From an uncultured bacterium (GTDB taxonomy: Bacteria > Bacillota > Negativicutes > Acidaminococcales > Acidaminococcaceae), in NCBI GenBank assembly GCA_905215645.1, contig CAJMQS010000023.1, positions 1-35,220 on the forward strand: a stretch of 35,220 bases of DNA, read 5' to 3'. The position numbers were made by a program, and so were the translations under genes. The notes below the pieces were generated by a model. It saw only the letters and a list, made by a program, of their open reading frames with translations, was not told where the DNA came from and ran no database searches. The first letter of the stretch is position 1. Each line of letters starts with the position of its first letter. This document shows positions 1 through 7,564 of the stretch, one piece after another.

Positions 1-72
1 TGGCTATGGCCTTCCCGCTACCGGGCGGCCTAGGGACTTTCACCCATTAGAGTGCACCCATGCCGGGCGCAC
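1..72 (-). mobile_element. Group IIC intron, 5' end (partial, runs off the window)
   Basis: Read on the minus strand, the sequence begins GTGCGCCCGGCATGGGTG and continues with GGGTGAAAGTCCC. This is the typical 5' end of bacterial group II intron RNA, and from memory it closely resembles the start of the Oceanobacillus iheyensis class C intron. It begins one base after the T-run of an intrinsic terminator, the usual insertion site of class C introns. Only domain I is in view, so any reverse transcriptase would lie beyond base 1. No ORF is visible here. Confidence 0.72.
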
Positions 73-73
73 C

Positions 74-104
74 AAAAAGGGGCTGTTGCGCATGCAACAG
101 CCCC
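74..104 (-). terminator. Intrinsic terminator of tRNA-Val, GTTGCA hairpin family
   Basis: An 11-bp perfect stem (GGGGCTGTTGC with GCAACAGCCCC) around a GCAT loop is followed on the minus strand by TTTTT. It lies 16 bases past the 3' end of tRNA-Val. It is one of several hairpins in the window with a GTTGC-containing arm. The group II intron starts directly after it. Confidence 0.85.
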
Positions 105-120
105 TTCTATTTTAAATTGG

Positions 121-194
121 TGGGATTATGCGGATTCGAACCGTAGACCTCATCGATGTGAGCGATGCGCTCTAACCAACTGAGCTATAATCCC
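121..194 (-). tRNA. tRNA-Val (anticodon CAC)
   Basis: The minus strand folds as a full cloverleaf. The acceptor arms GGGATTA and TAATCCC pair perfectly, the D arm is GCTC/GAGC, and the anticodon stem CATCG/CGATG closes the loop CTCACAT, giving anticodon CAC for GTG codons. The T loop is TTCGAAT. The T stem has one A-C mismatch (positions 50-64 in standard numbering). The discriminator is A, and CCA is not encoded. A strong promoter lies upstream and a hairpin terminator downstream, so it is probably a single-gene transcript. Confidence 0.95.
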
Positions 195-204
195 GATAAA
201 TTGT

Positions 205-233
205 ATTATACTCTTACTTGCCACAGAATGCAA
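205..233 (-). promoter_or_regulatory. SigA-type promoter of tRNA-Val
   Basis: On the minus strand, -35 TTGCAT (228-233) is followed by a 17-base spacer and a perfect -10 TATAAT (205-210). The -10 ends 10 bases before the mature tRNA 5' end. Confidence 0.85.
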
Positions 234-239
234 GGGGAT

Positions 240-944
240 TTATAAAAAAAGTCCTGCGCCTACGCCAGCTACCAGCAGCCCCGGCAGCATATTCCCCACC
301 CGGATCTTCAGCAAATGGGTCATGTTGATCCCTACTCCCAGGATCATCAAACCGCCGCTGGCAGAAATCTCTTGGACCACGGTCTGGCTCATATAGGGGC
401 CCAGGATACCGGCCAACGCCGTTAGGATTCCCTGATAGATCCCTACAGAAAGGGCAGAGAACAAGACCCCGATACCCAGATTGGCGGCATAGATGATGCC
501 GCTGAGTCCGTCGATCATGGCTTTGGTGTACAGGGTGGTGGCATCTCCACTGAGCCCATCCTGGATGGATCCCACGATGGCCATGGCCCCCACACAGTAC
601 AGGAGGCTGGTGGACAGGAAGCCGTCTACGAAAGCTTCCGTCCCTGCATCTCCCCGGCCTTTTGCCTTCTGGACTTTCCCAGCCAGCCAGGTACCGACCT
701 GTTCCAGCTTTTCTTCAATGCCCAAGGCTTCCCCCAAAATGGAACCGATCACCAGGCTGATGATGGTCAGGAGGATATGCTGCCCCTGGAGGGCCATCTG
801 GATGCCCAAGAGGATCACGCACAGAGCCAGTCCATAGATCACCGTTTCCTGGTATTTTTCTTTGATACCCCGGCCTACCAGGAGGCCGATCAGGCTGCCG
901 CCTGCAATGGCGGCCACATTCACAAGGGTCCCGCTTCCAATCAT
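240..944 (-). CDS. DUF554 family membrane protein (YqgA/YdfK-like)
   Basis: This 234-residue, mostly hydrophobic protein starts with the small-residue helix MIGSGTLVNVAAIAGGSLIG typical of DUF554 proteins. A glycine-rich pattern recurs in the second half (GFLSTSLLYCVGAMAIVGSI, then GVGINM near the C-terminus). Several membrane segments are evident, including around residues 1-25, 35-75 and 105-130. It should be an inner-membrane protein, and the family has no firmly assigned substrate. The start is set by GAGGAGGACAGG upstream of the ATG. It ends close to the tRNA-Val promoter and starts 10 bases after the parB stop, so it is probably co-transcribed with parA-parB. The length is normal for the family. 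Confidence 0.85.
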   Translation of the reverse strand: MIGSGTLVNVAAIAGGSLIGLLVGRGIKEKYQETVIYGLALCVILLGIQMALQGQHILLTIISLVIGSILGEALGIEEKLEQVGTWLAGKVQKAKGRGDAGTEAFVDGFLSTSLLYCVGAMAIVGSIQDGLSGDATTLYTKAMIDGLSGIIYAANLGIGVLFSALSVGIYQGILTALAGILGPYMSQTVVQEISASGGLMILGVGINMTHLLKIRVGNMLPGLLVAGVGAGLFL

Positions 945-954
945 CCTGTCCTCC

Positions 955-1977
955 TCAGACCGTAAAGGGACTGGCTTTTTTCCGGCCTCCGGTCCGCTCC
1001 GGTCCTTTCAGCAGATCATAGAGCCGTTCCAGATCCTCCGGACCGTAATATTCGATGAGGATCCGTCCTCCCCGCTCTTTCCGGGAAGGCTCGATCCTGA
1101 CCCGGGTCCCTAGGTATTGGATGAGCTTTTCTTGGAACGCTTTGGTATCCACATCCATTTCCTCTGTGGAAGCGGCCAGGAGCTGATCCAAGCTTTTTTG
1201 CGGCTTTTTGGCAGACCGGGTCCCTTTGGCAGGAGGGATCAAGTTCTCTTCGGTCTGCATATAAATGTGATAGGGCTTGCCCTCCCGTTCTGCCTTGACC
1301 ACTTCTTCCATGATACGGGCTGACCAGCCTCCCGCTGCCGCCCGCCGGGCCAGCTCCACCGCCTGTTCCGGTTTTTCCAGTCCCAGCAGGGGACGGATCT
1401 GGCCCACGGACAGTTTTCCTGTCGATACCATTTCCGCCACTTCCGGAGGCAGTTTCAGCAGCCGGAGGGCATTGGCCACCGCAGCTCGGCTCTTGCCCAG
1501 TTTCCGGGCCGCTTCCTCCTGGGTAAGCTGCAGGGACGCCATGAGATGCTGGATGCCCCGGGCTTCTTCCATAGGATCCAAATCGCTGCGCTGCATGTTT
1601 TCCACCAGCGCCACTTCCATCATGGCGGCGTCGTCATAGTCCCGTACCACCACCGGGACCTGATCCAGACCCGCTGCTTTGGCTGCTCGCCAACGCCGTT
1701 CCCCGGCCACGATTTCATACTGCCGGCCTTTTTTCCGGACGATCAGCGGCTGGATCACACCGCTCTGCCGGATGCTCTCTTCCAGTTCCTTCAGCTGGTC
1801 CGGATCAAAGGTCTTCCGGGGCTGGTAGGGGTTGGGTTTCAGGTTCTTTACGGGGACTTTCCCCACCTGTTCCCCCGCCTTCTTTTCTTCCACCACAGGC
1901 GCCGGTGTCTTCTGTTTCCGGATACCGAACATCTTATCCAACCCGTTCGTGCCCAGGCCGCTTTTTTTACCTGCCAT
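955..1977 (-). CDS. parB: Chromosome partitioning protein ParB (Spo0J)
   Basis: This 340-residue protein is the centromere-binding CTPase that loads at parS and spreads along DNA. It has a basic N-terminal tail with the ParA-stimulating type of composition (residues 1-25). The ParB N-terminal domain contains the nucleotide-binding motif GERRWR (92-97) and the patch ENMQR (126-130). A helix-turn-helix follows around 153-175, and a C-terminal dimerisation segment after a lysine-rich linker. The start overlaps the parA stop by 11 bp, so the two are translationally coupled. A parS sequence lies 2.9 kb away at 4888-4903. The protein is somewhat longer than many Spo0J proteins because of the linker near residues 250-275. 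Confidence 0.95.
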   Translation of the reverse strand: MAGKKSGLGTNGLDKMFGIRKQKTPAPVVEEKKAGEQVGKVPVKNLKPNPYQPRKTFDPDQLKELEESIRQSGVIQPLIVRKKGRQYEIVAGERRWRAAKAAGLDQVPVVVRDYDDAAMMEVALVENMQRSDLDPMEEARGIQHLMASLQLTQEEAARKLGKSRAAVANALRLLKLPPEVAEMVSTGKLSVGQIRPLLGLEKPEQAVELARRAAAGGWSARIMEEVVKAEREGKPYHIYMQTEENLIPPAKGTRSAKKPQKSLDQLLAASTEEMDVDTKAFQEKLIQYLGTRVRIEPSRKERGGRILIEYYGPEDLERLYDLLKGPERTGGRKKASPFTV

Positions 1978-2731
1978 GCCGTTTCACCTCCCGTGCCAGA
2001 GCTCTGTAGGCCTCTGCCGCCTTGCCGTGAGGGTCGTAGGCCGTAATGGGCTGCCCGTAGCTGGGCGCTTCACCCAGCCGTACAGAACGGGGAATCATGG
2101 TCTTGTACACCAGATCGGGGAAATGTTCTCGGACCTGGGCCACCACATCATTGGACAGATTGGTCCGGCTGTCCGTCATGGTCATGACGATTCCCTCGAC
2201 GGCCAGATCTGGATTGGTGGACTGCCGGATCCGGTCCACAGTGGCCAGCAGCTGGGAAACCCCTTCCAAAGCATAGAATTCGCACTGGATGGGGATCAGG
2301 ACGCTGGCGGCGGCTGTTAGGGCATTGACCGTCAAGAAGCTCAGAGAAGGCGGGCAATCGATGATGATGAAATCATAATTGTCCGTAATTTTGGACATAT
2401 GTTTTTTCAAGGCATTGGCTGGATTCTTTTTTTCAATCAGATCGATTTCCGCCCCAGCCAGGTTCATGGTGGCCGGTGCCACCCACAGATTTTTCCATTC
2501 TGTAGGCTGGATGATCTCATCCATCTCTGTATTGTTGATCAGTACATCATACATGCAGCGGGACAGACTGCTCTTATCGATGCCCAGACCGCTGGTGGCG
2601 TTTCCCTGGGCGTCCAGATCCACCAGCAAGGTCTTCTTCCGGCCTTCAGCCAGACAGGCAGCCAGATTGATGCTGGTGGTGGTCTTCCCCACTCCGCCCT
2701 TCTGGTTAGCCACGGCAATGACTCGGGTCAT
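1967..2731 (-). CDS. parA: Chromosome partitioning ATPase ParA (Soj)
   Basis: This 254-residue protein is a deviant Walker ParA ATPase that works with ParB and, in Bacillus, also controls DnaA. The P-loop KGGVGKT lies at residues 11-17 with the signature lysine, followed by LVDLDAQGNAT and FIIIDCPPSLS. There is no N-terminal DNA-binding extension, so it is the short chromosomal Soj type. I start it at the internal ATG of MTRVIAVANQKGG because AAAGGAGTGGACCCT precedes it. The longer reading frame upstream adds 24 residues without family similarity. It is the first gene of parA-parB-DUF554. Given two DnaA proteins nearby, which of them Soj touches is an open question. Confidence 0.95.
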   Translation of the reverse strand: MTRVIAVANQKGGVGKTTTSINLAACLAEGRKKTLLVDLDAQGNATSGLGIDKSSLSRCMYDVLINNTEMDEIIQPTEWKNLWVAPATMNLAGAEIDLIEKKNPANALKKHMSKITDNYDFIIIDCPPSLSFLTVNALTAAASVLIPIQCEFYALEGVSQLLATVDRIRQSTNPDLAVEGIVMTMTDSRTNLSNDVVAQVREHFPDLVYKTMIPRSVRLGEAPSYGQPITAYDPHGKAAEAYRALAREVKRHGR

Positions 2732-2790
2732 AGGGTCCACTCCTTTCCATATTTCCTTTGGGACACTGTAGGATATTGTAACATAGAAAT

Positions 2791-2820
2791 GAGGTTGTTG
2801 CACATATAAGCAACAACCTC
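2791..2820. terminator. GTTGC hairpin between pepT and parA
   Basis: An 11-bp perfect stem (GAGGTTGTTGC with GCAACAACCTC) has an eight-base loop. It follows the pepT stop on the minus strand and lacks a clean T-run (ATTTCTATG follows). A second short hairpin, AGGGCCGT/ACGGCCCT, overlaps the pepT stop at about 2838-2856. I expect them to end pepT transcription, but efficiency is uncertain. A weak -10 (TACAAT, minus strand) just beyond may start the parA operon. Confidence 0.5.
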
Positions 2821-2854
2821 AGCTCACGACCCGCGACAGGGCCGTTTTACGGCC

Positions 2855-4096
2855 CTAAATCCTGTACCCCCTCTTCCCGATTTCCACCACCGTTTCACAG
2901 GCCTTCACCAGGCTGGGGATGGGCAGGTATTCGAACCGGCCATGGAAATTGGCTCCGCCCGTGAAAAGATTAGGACAGGGCAGTCCCCGATAGGACAGCC
3001 GGGCTCCGTCCGTACCGCCCCGGATAGGTGCCACACAGGGTTTCACGCCCACTGCCTCCATGGCCCTCCGGGCCAGTTCCACCACTTCCATATGGCCGTC
3101 CCGGATCTTTTCCAGCATATTGTAGTACACATCATGGTGTTCCACTTCCACACTGCCGGCTCCATATTTCTCATTCAGGAAAGCAGCCAACTGGTCCAGG
3201 AACGCCTTCCGTTCTCCAAACCGGTCCTTGTCATGGTCCCGGATCAGCATGTGCATCCGACAGGTCTCTACATCTCCCGTCACCTTGTGGACATGGAAGA
3301 AGCCTTCATACCCTTCCGTATATTCCGGTTTCTCTCCTGCCGGCAGGGCCTGCTGCCATTCTGCAGCCATGGTCAGGGCATTTTTCATTTTTCCTTTGGC
3401 GGAACCGGTATGGACACTGCGGCCGTGGAAGGTGATCACCGGATTGTCCGCATTGAAATTCTCATATTCCAAGCCTCCCAGTTCTCCGCCATCCACTGTA
3501 TAAGCAAAATCCGCTCCGAATTTTTTCACATCGAAACCGGAAGAGCTCCGGCCGGTTTCCTCATCCGGGGTAAAACCCACCCGCAGGGTCCCATGGGGGA
3601 TTTCCGGATGGTCCCTGAAGTACTCCAGCGCCGTTACAATGGCTGCCACCCCGGCTTTGTCATCAGCACCCAAAAGGGTAGTACCGTCAGTGAACAGGAT
3701 ATCCTGTCCCCGATATTTCCGGACTTCCGGGAAATCTTCTGCAGAAAAGACGATGTGTTTTTCCGGATGCAGCAGGATGTCCCCGCCTTGGTAATTCCGG
3801 ACCAGGAGCGGTTTCACATCCTTGCCGGAGGCTTCCGGGCTGGTATCCATATGGGCGATGAAGCCAACAGTAGAACCGCTGATCCCTGCCGTAGCCGGAA
3901 GGGTGCCCATGACATAGCCCTGGCCATCCACCGAAACATCTGCCAGTCCCAAGGCTTCCAGTTCCTTTGCCAGGGACCGGGCAAATACCAGCTGCCCCGG
4001 CGTGCTGGGCAGTTCCCGGTCATTTTCTTCACTGGACTGGGTATCAAAGGAAACATACTTCAAAAAACGGTTGGTGATTTTCTGTCCATCGATCAT
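2855..4096 (-). CDS. pepT: Peptidase T (tripeptide aminopeptidase), M20B
   Basis: This 413-residue cytoplasmic zinc aminopeptidase should release N-terminal residues from tripeptides. It begins with the PepT-like MIDGQKITNRFLKYVSFDTQ. It carries the metal and catalytic motifs AHMDTSPE (His82, Asp84), GADDKAG, PDEETGR and, near the C-terminus, RGGTDGARLSYRGLP and FTGGANFHGR. The length matches the family (about 408). I chose the ATG at 4096 because AAAGGA is nine bases upstream. An upstream in-frame extension of 49 residues runs into repeat sequence and is not conserved. It stands alone between two hairpins. Confidence 0.95.
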   Translation of the reverse strand: MIDGQKITNRFLKYVSFDTQSSEENDRELPSTPGQLVFARSLAKELEALGLADVSVDGQGYVMGTLPATAGISGSTVGFIAHMDTSPEASGKDVKPLLVRNYQGGDILLHPEKHIVFSAEDFPEVRKYRGQDILFTDGTTLLGADDKAGVAAIVTALEYFRDHPEIPHGTLRVGFTPDEETGRSSSGFDVKKFGADFAYTVDGGELGGLEYENFNADNPVITFHGRSVHTGSAKGKMKNALTMAAEWQQALPAGEKPEYTEGYEGFFHVHKVTGDVETCRMHMLIRDHDKDRFGERKAFLDQLAAFLNEKYGAGSVEVEHHDVYYNMLEKIRDGHMEVVELARRAMEAVGVKPCVAPIRGGTDGARLSYRGLPCPNLFTGGANFHGRFEYLPIPSLVKACETVVEIGKRGYRI

Positions 4097-4120
4097 TGGT
4101 ATCATTCCTTTCTGGAGGAT

Positions 4121-4330
4121 GGGGCTGCTGCCAGGGCAGCAGCCCATAATCAGAAGTCTTAAGTCTGGAGTCGGAAGCCTCCGGACAGGATCCGCCTGGC
4201 TGGACGGATCCTTTTGATTGTGTAGAACCAGGATCGAAATCAACCTGATACAGCATTTCGTCCAACGCTTCTACACATTCAAAAATTTGCCTGCAAATTT
4301 ATCATTGGGCTTCAGCCTTCCGACTCCTAG
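4121..4330 (+). repeat. Composite intergenic repeat, divergent copy (R4)
   Basis: A hairpin (GGGCTGCTGCC with GGCAGCAGCCC, 4121-4145) is followed by CAGAAGTCTTAAGTCTGGAG-like short repeats. Near the far end lie an AT-rich imperfect inverted repeat (CAAAAATTTGCCTGCAAATTT, bridged here: AAATTTGC and GCAAATTT) and ATTGGGCTTCAGCC. The order matches the better-conserved copies at 8954-9146, 17948-18243 and 22942-23096, but sequence identity is low. It fills the gap between the small secreted protein and pepT, with its hairpin next to the pepT ribosome-binding site. Confidence 0.5.
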
Positions 4331-4349
4331 CTTTAGCCGCTTTGCGGCG

Positions 4350-4781
4350 TTACAGCTTGAAATCCACAATGGCACTGACGCCGACCCCTTCCACCCGATT
4401 GATATTGCTGATACTGGCGGCATCGATGGGGATCATGGCCTTGATCCGGGCCACGCTGGCAAAATTTCCTTCCAACTGGCCCACGGCCTTTACTTGGTCC
4501 ACTTGGGCCTTAGGGCCTACTACTTGGACGGCACCGATATAACTGCCATTTCCCAGGCTGAGGATGGGGACCACCTTGGTAGCATATTGGGTATCCAATC
4601 CTTTCTGGAGGGTCAATTTGTTGATAAAGGTATTGATTTCTTCCCCGTACCGGCTGACCAGGTAGCTGATCCCTCCCAGTTTCAGGACGGAGCCTAAATC
4701 AAAAGCCTGGACCGGCAGGGCATGGGAGGCAGCTCCCAGCAGATAGGCAGAAAGGACAGCTGCAGCGATTTTCTTATTCAT
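4350..4781 (-). CDS. Small secreted/periplasmic protein of unknown function
   Basis: This 143-residue protein has a clear signal peptide: MNKK, a hydrophobic core, then cleavage after LPVQA (residue ~26), leaving a mature start of FDLGS. I do not recognise the family. The mature part has no cysteine and a mix of hydrophobic and glycine residues, and it ends in a VGVSAIVDFKL strand. The mature N-terminus (FDLGSVLKLGG) resembles that of the M48 protease at 16761 (FDWSNAIGSV), which may point to a related secreted family. The start is well supported by AGGAGGTTCCATCC. It is monocistronic, between the parS palindrome and the R4 repeat. Confidence 0.8.
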   Translation of the reverse strand: MNKKIAAAVLSAYLLGAASHALPVQAFDLGSVLKLGGISYLVSRYGEEINTFINKLTLQKGLDTQYATKVVPILSLGNGSYIGAVQVVGPKAQVDQVKAVGQLEGNFASVARIKAMIPIDAASISNINRVEGVGVSAIVDFKL

Positions 4782-4870
4782 GGATGGAACCTCCTTTTCT
4801 CTGTATCGGATTCAGGATACCACAAAGAAGTTACGTTTGTGTGACATGGAGAAGTAAAAGTCCCTTCTTC

Positions 4871-4920
4871 AAAAGTCAAAAAGACAATGTTTCACGTGAA
4901 ACATTGTCTTTTTGACTTTT
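4871..4920. terminator. 50-bp perfect palindrome, likely rsmG terminator, containing parS
   Basis: The 50 bases are an exact inverted repeat, AAAAGTCAAAAAGACAATG outward from the centre and its complement. Each arm ends in TTTTT or TTTT on its own strand, so transcripts from either side could form a long U-rich hairpin. It follows the rsmG stop by 36 bases on the minus strand. Its centre is a consensus parS. Confidence 0.7.
4888..4903. other. parS centromere site
   Basis: TGTTTCACGTGAAACA is identical to the conserved bacterial parS 16-mer bound by ParB/Spo0J. It lies at the centre of the longer palindrome at 4871-4920, in non-coding DNA, 2.9 kb from parB and about 17-21 kb from the DnaA-box clusters. 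I saw no other exact copy in the window. Confidence 0.95.
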
Positions 4921-4956
4921 TATTTCTTTATTGACTGCCTGCTGCCAGCAGCTTCT

Positions 4957-5670
4957 TTATAATGGCTTCTTCACCGCCGTCCCAGCCTTCCGGGGATATT
5001 GTTTGGGCGTGGGACGCACTTTCTCGACGGTGATGATGGCCCGCTGATCTGCCAGCCCTGGAAGCCGGACCGGCCGGACATCTGTGATCCGTCCGCCCAG
5101 CACTTCCACTGCATGATGGGCAGCATCCACTTCTTCCTGGTATCGGCTGCCTTTCATGGCATAGAATACACCGCCGACCCGGACCAAGGGCAGGCAGTAT
5201 TCCGCCAGGACCGGAAGGGCCGCCACGGCCCGGGCTACCGCCACGTCGAATTTTTCCCGCAGGGCAGGGTCCTTCCCCGCATCTTCTGCCCGGGCATGGA
5301 CGCACCGGACCTGGCCCAGTCCCAATTTTGCCACCACCTGTTCCAGGAAGTTCAGCCGTTTCTGGAGAGAATCGATAAGGGTCACCCGCATCCCCGGATC
5401 ATAGATCTTCAAAGGCAGTCCCGGGAACCCGGCCCCCGTCCCCACGTCCACGATGGTATGATTGTGGAACCGCTGGGAATCATAGACTAGGAGAGAATCT
5501 ACCATATGCTTCACCGCCACTTCATCCGGATCGGTAATGGCCGTCAGGTTCAGGCTCCGGTTGGTTTCCAGCAGGAGATCCGCATACTGGGAGAATTGCT
5601 CCAGCTGCTGTTCGCTGAGAGAGAAGCCGGCGGTTTCCGCCGCCGCCTTCAAAGTTTCCCGATAACTCAT
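4957..5670 (-). CDS. rsmG: 16S rRNA (guanine-527-N7)-methyltransferase RsmG (GidB)
   Basis: This 237-residue SAM-dependent methyltransferase modifies G527 of 16S rRNA in the 530 loop. Loss of it gives low-level streptomycin resistance in other bacteria. The N-terminal helical part contains NLTAITDPDEVAVKHMVDSL (41-60), followed by the SAM loop VDVGTGAGFPGLPLKI (74-89) and the family motifs VTLIDSLQKRLNFLE and VAVARAVAALPVL. The ATG overlaps the mnmG stop by four bases (ATGA), so it is the last gene of mnmE-mnmG-rsmG. The length is typical. The C-terminal PRKAGTAVKKPL tail matches the usual PRKxGxPxKxPL ending. Confidence 0.96.
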   Translation of the reverse strand: MSYRETLKAAAETAGFSLSEQQLEQFSQYADLLLETNRSLNLTAITDPDEVAVKHMVDSLLVYDSQRFHNHTIVDVGTGAGFPGLPLKIYDPGMRVTLIDSLQKRLNFLEQVVAKLGLGQVRCVHARAEDAGKDPALREKFDVAVARAVAALPVLAEYCLPLVRVGGVFYAMKGSRYQEEVDAAHHAVEVLGGRITDVRPVRLPGLADQRAIITVEKVRPTPKQYPRKAGTAVKKPL

Positions 5671-7547
5671 GCCTCTCCTCCTTTCCGGCGGAGGGTTTCC
5701 AGATAGACCATCAGCACGCTGATGTCCGCCGGAGAGACCCCGGAGATCCGGCTGGCCTGTCCGATGGAGACCGGCCGCTGTTTGCTGAGTTTTTCCATGG
5801 CTTCCGAAGACAGTTCATGGATCAAGGTGTAATCCAGGTCTTCCGGCAGCAGTTTGTCTTCCAGTTTCAGGGCCCGTTCCACTTCTTGTTTCTGTTTTTG
5901 GATATAACCCTGGTACTTCACCTGCACATCCACCTGTTCTGCGGCGTCCACCGGCAGTTTCTCCAAATCGAAAGCTTCTGCCAGCTTCTCATAGGTGACT
6001 TCCGGACGGCGGAGCAGATCCAGCATGTTGATGGAACTGCGCAGTGCCGTGGACCCCATGCCGGTGATCTTTTCCTGGTTCTCCTCACTGGGAGCCAGAT
6101 TGATCCGGGACAGATTGGACAGGGTCCGCTCAATCACATCCCGTTTCTTCGTAAAGGCCTCGTACCGTTCATCGGTCACCAAGCCCACATCCCGGCCCTT
6201 CTGGGTCAGCCGCAGGTCCGCATTGTCCTGGCGCAGCAGCAGGCGGTACTCTGCCCGGCTGGTCATCATCCGATAGGGCTCGCTGGTCCCTTTGGTCACC
6301 AGATCATCGATCAGCACCCCGATATAGGCATCGCTCCGCTTCAAGATCAGTGGCTTCCGCCCCTGGAGTTTCAAGGCTGCATTGATCCCGGCCATCAGTC
6401 CCTGGGCCGCTGCTTCTTCATAGCCGCTGGTACCGTTGGATTGACCGGCACTGAACAGCCCGCTGATCTGTTTGTGTTCCAGATTGGCTTTCAGCTGGAG
6501 AGGATCCAGACAATCATATTCGATGGCATAGCCGGCCCGCATCATCTTGCAGTGTTCCAAGCCTGGGATGGTCTGCATAAAAGCCACCTGGATCTCTGCC
6601 GGCAGGGAAGAGCTCATGCCTTGGACGTAGACTTCATTGGTCCGGAGTCCTTCCGGCTCCAGGAACAGCTGATGCCGTTCTTTATCAGCGAAACGGACGA
6701 TCTTGGATTCGATGCTGGGACAATACCGGGGTCCCACCCCTTCGATCATCCCGTTGAACATACAGCTCCGATCCAGATTGTCTCGGATGATCTGATGGGT
6801 CCGGGGATTGGTATAAGTGAGATAACAAGGCACCTGGTTCCGGGTGGTGATGGTGCTCATGAAAGAGAAATTCCGCACCCGTTCATCTCCGTACTGGGGT
6901 TCCATCCGGCTGTAGTCCAGGCTCCGGGCATCCACCCGGGCCGGAGTCCCGGTCTTGAAGCGCATGAGCTGGAGCCCAGCTTCCTGGAGCGAGCAAGTGA
7001 GCTTCATGGCAGAGCGCTGGCCGATGGGGCCGGACATATAGGCCACTTCTCCGTACAGGATCTTTCCTCGGAGGTAGGTCCCGGTGCAGAGGATCACACA
7101 GTCGGCTTCGAACACTTCTCCGGTCTCGGCTTCCACGCCCTGGACCTGGCCATTATGCACCAGCAGCCGGTCGATCATCAGCTGCTTCACATCCAGGTTC
7201 TCCTGATTTTCCACCACTTCCTTCATGATGGTATGGTAGAGAGGTTTGTCCGCCTGGGCTCGGAGAGCCTGGACTGCATAGCCCTTCCCGGTATTCAGCA
7301 TCCGCATCTGGATGCAGGCTTCATCGGCTGCCAGTCCCATCTGCCCTCCCAGGGCATCGATTTCCCGGACCAAGTGGCCCTTGGCCGGTCCCCCCACGGA
7401 CGGATTGCAGGGCATCAGGGCGATATTATCCATGGACAGGGTGGCCAGAAGGGTCTTCTGCCCCAGACGGGCCGCTGCCAGGGCCGCTTCGCAGCCTGCA
7501 TGGCCGGCCCCTACCACCACAACATCATAATGATCCACGACGATCAT
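5667..7547 (-). CDS. mnmG: tRNA uridine-34 5-carboxymethylaminomethyl modification enzyme MnmG (GidA)
   Basis: This 626-residue FAD protein works with MnmE to install carboxymethylaminomethyl groups on wobble U34 of certain tRNAs. The FAD-binding motif GAGHAGCE is at residues 13-20. Family landmarks include NPSVGGPAKGHLVREIDALGG, the FKTGTPAR motif, and SRAEYRLLLRQDNADLRLT in the C-terminal half. I prefer the second ATG (MIVVDHYD), because GGAGG is seven bases upstream of it and only one base from the first. It lies 17 bases after mnmE and overlaps rsmG. Confidence 0.97.
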   Translation of the reverse strand: MIVVDHYDVVVVGAGHAGCEAALAAARLGQKTLLATLSMDNIALMPCNPSVGGPAKGHLVREIDALGGQMGLAADEACIQMRMLNTGKGYAVQALRAQADKPLYHTIMKEVVENQENLDVKQLMIDRLLVHNGQVQGVEAETGEVFEADCVILCTGTYLRGKILYGEVAYMSGPIGQRSAMKLTCSLQEAGLQLMRFKTGTPARVDARSLDYSRMEPQYGDERVRNFSFMSTITTRNQVPCYLTYTNPRTHQIIRDNLDRSCMFNGMIEGVGPRYCPSIESKIVRFADKERHQLFLEPEGLRTNEVYVQGMSSSLPAEIQVAFMQTIPGLEHCKMMRAGYAIEYDCLDPLQLKANLEHKQISGLFSAGQSNGTSGYEEAAAQGLMAGINAALKLQGRKPLILKRSDAYIGVLIDDLVTKGTSEPYRMMTSRAEYRLLLRQDNADLRLTQKGRDVGLVTDERYEAFTKKRDVIERTLSNLSRINLAPSEENQEKITGMGSTALRSSINMLDLLRRPEVTYEKLAEAFDLEKLPVDAAEQVDVQVKYQGYIQKQKQEVERALKLEDKLLPEDLDYTLIHELSSEAMEKLSKQRPVSIGQASRISGVSPADISVLMVYLETLRRKGGEA

Positions 7548-7564
7548 GTTCATTCCTCCGCAAC

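Noticed and set aside
2942..4162. Plus-strand frame (406 codons) opposite pepT
   Set aside because: pepT has intact M20 motifs on the other strand. This frame has none.
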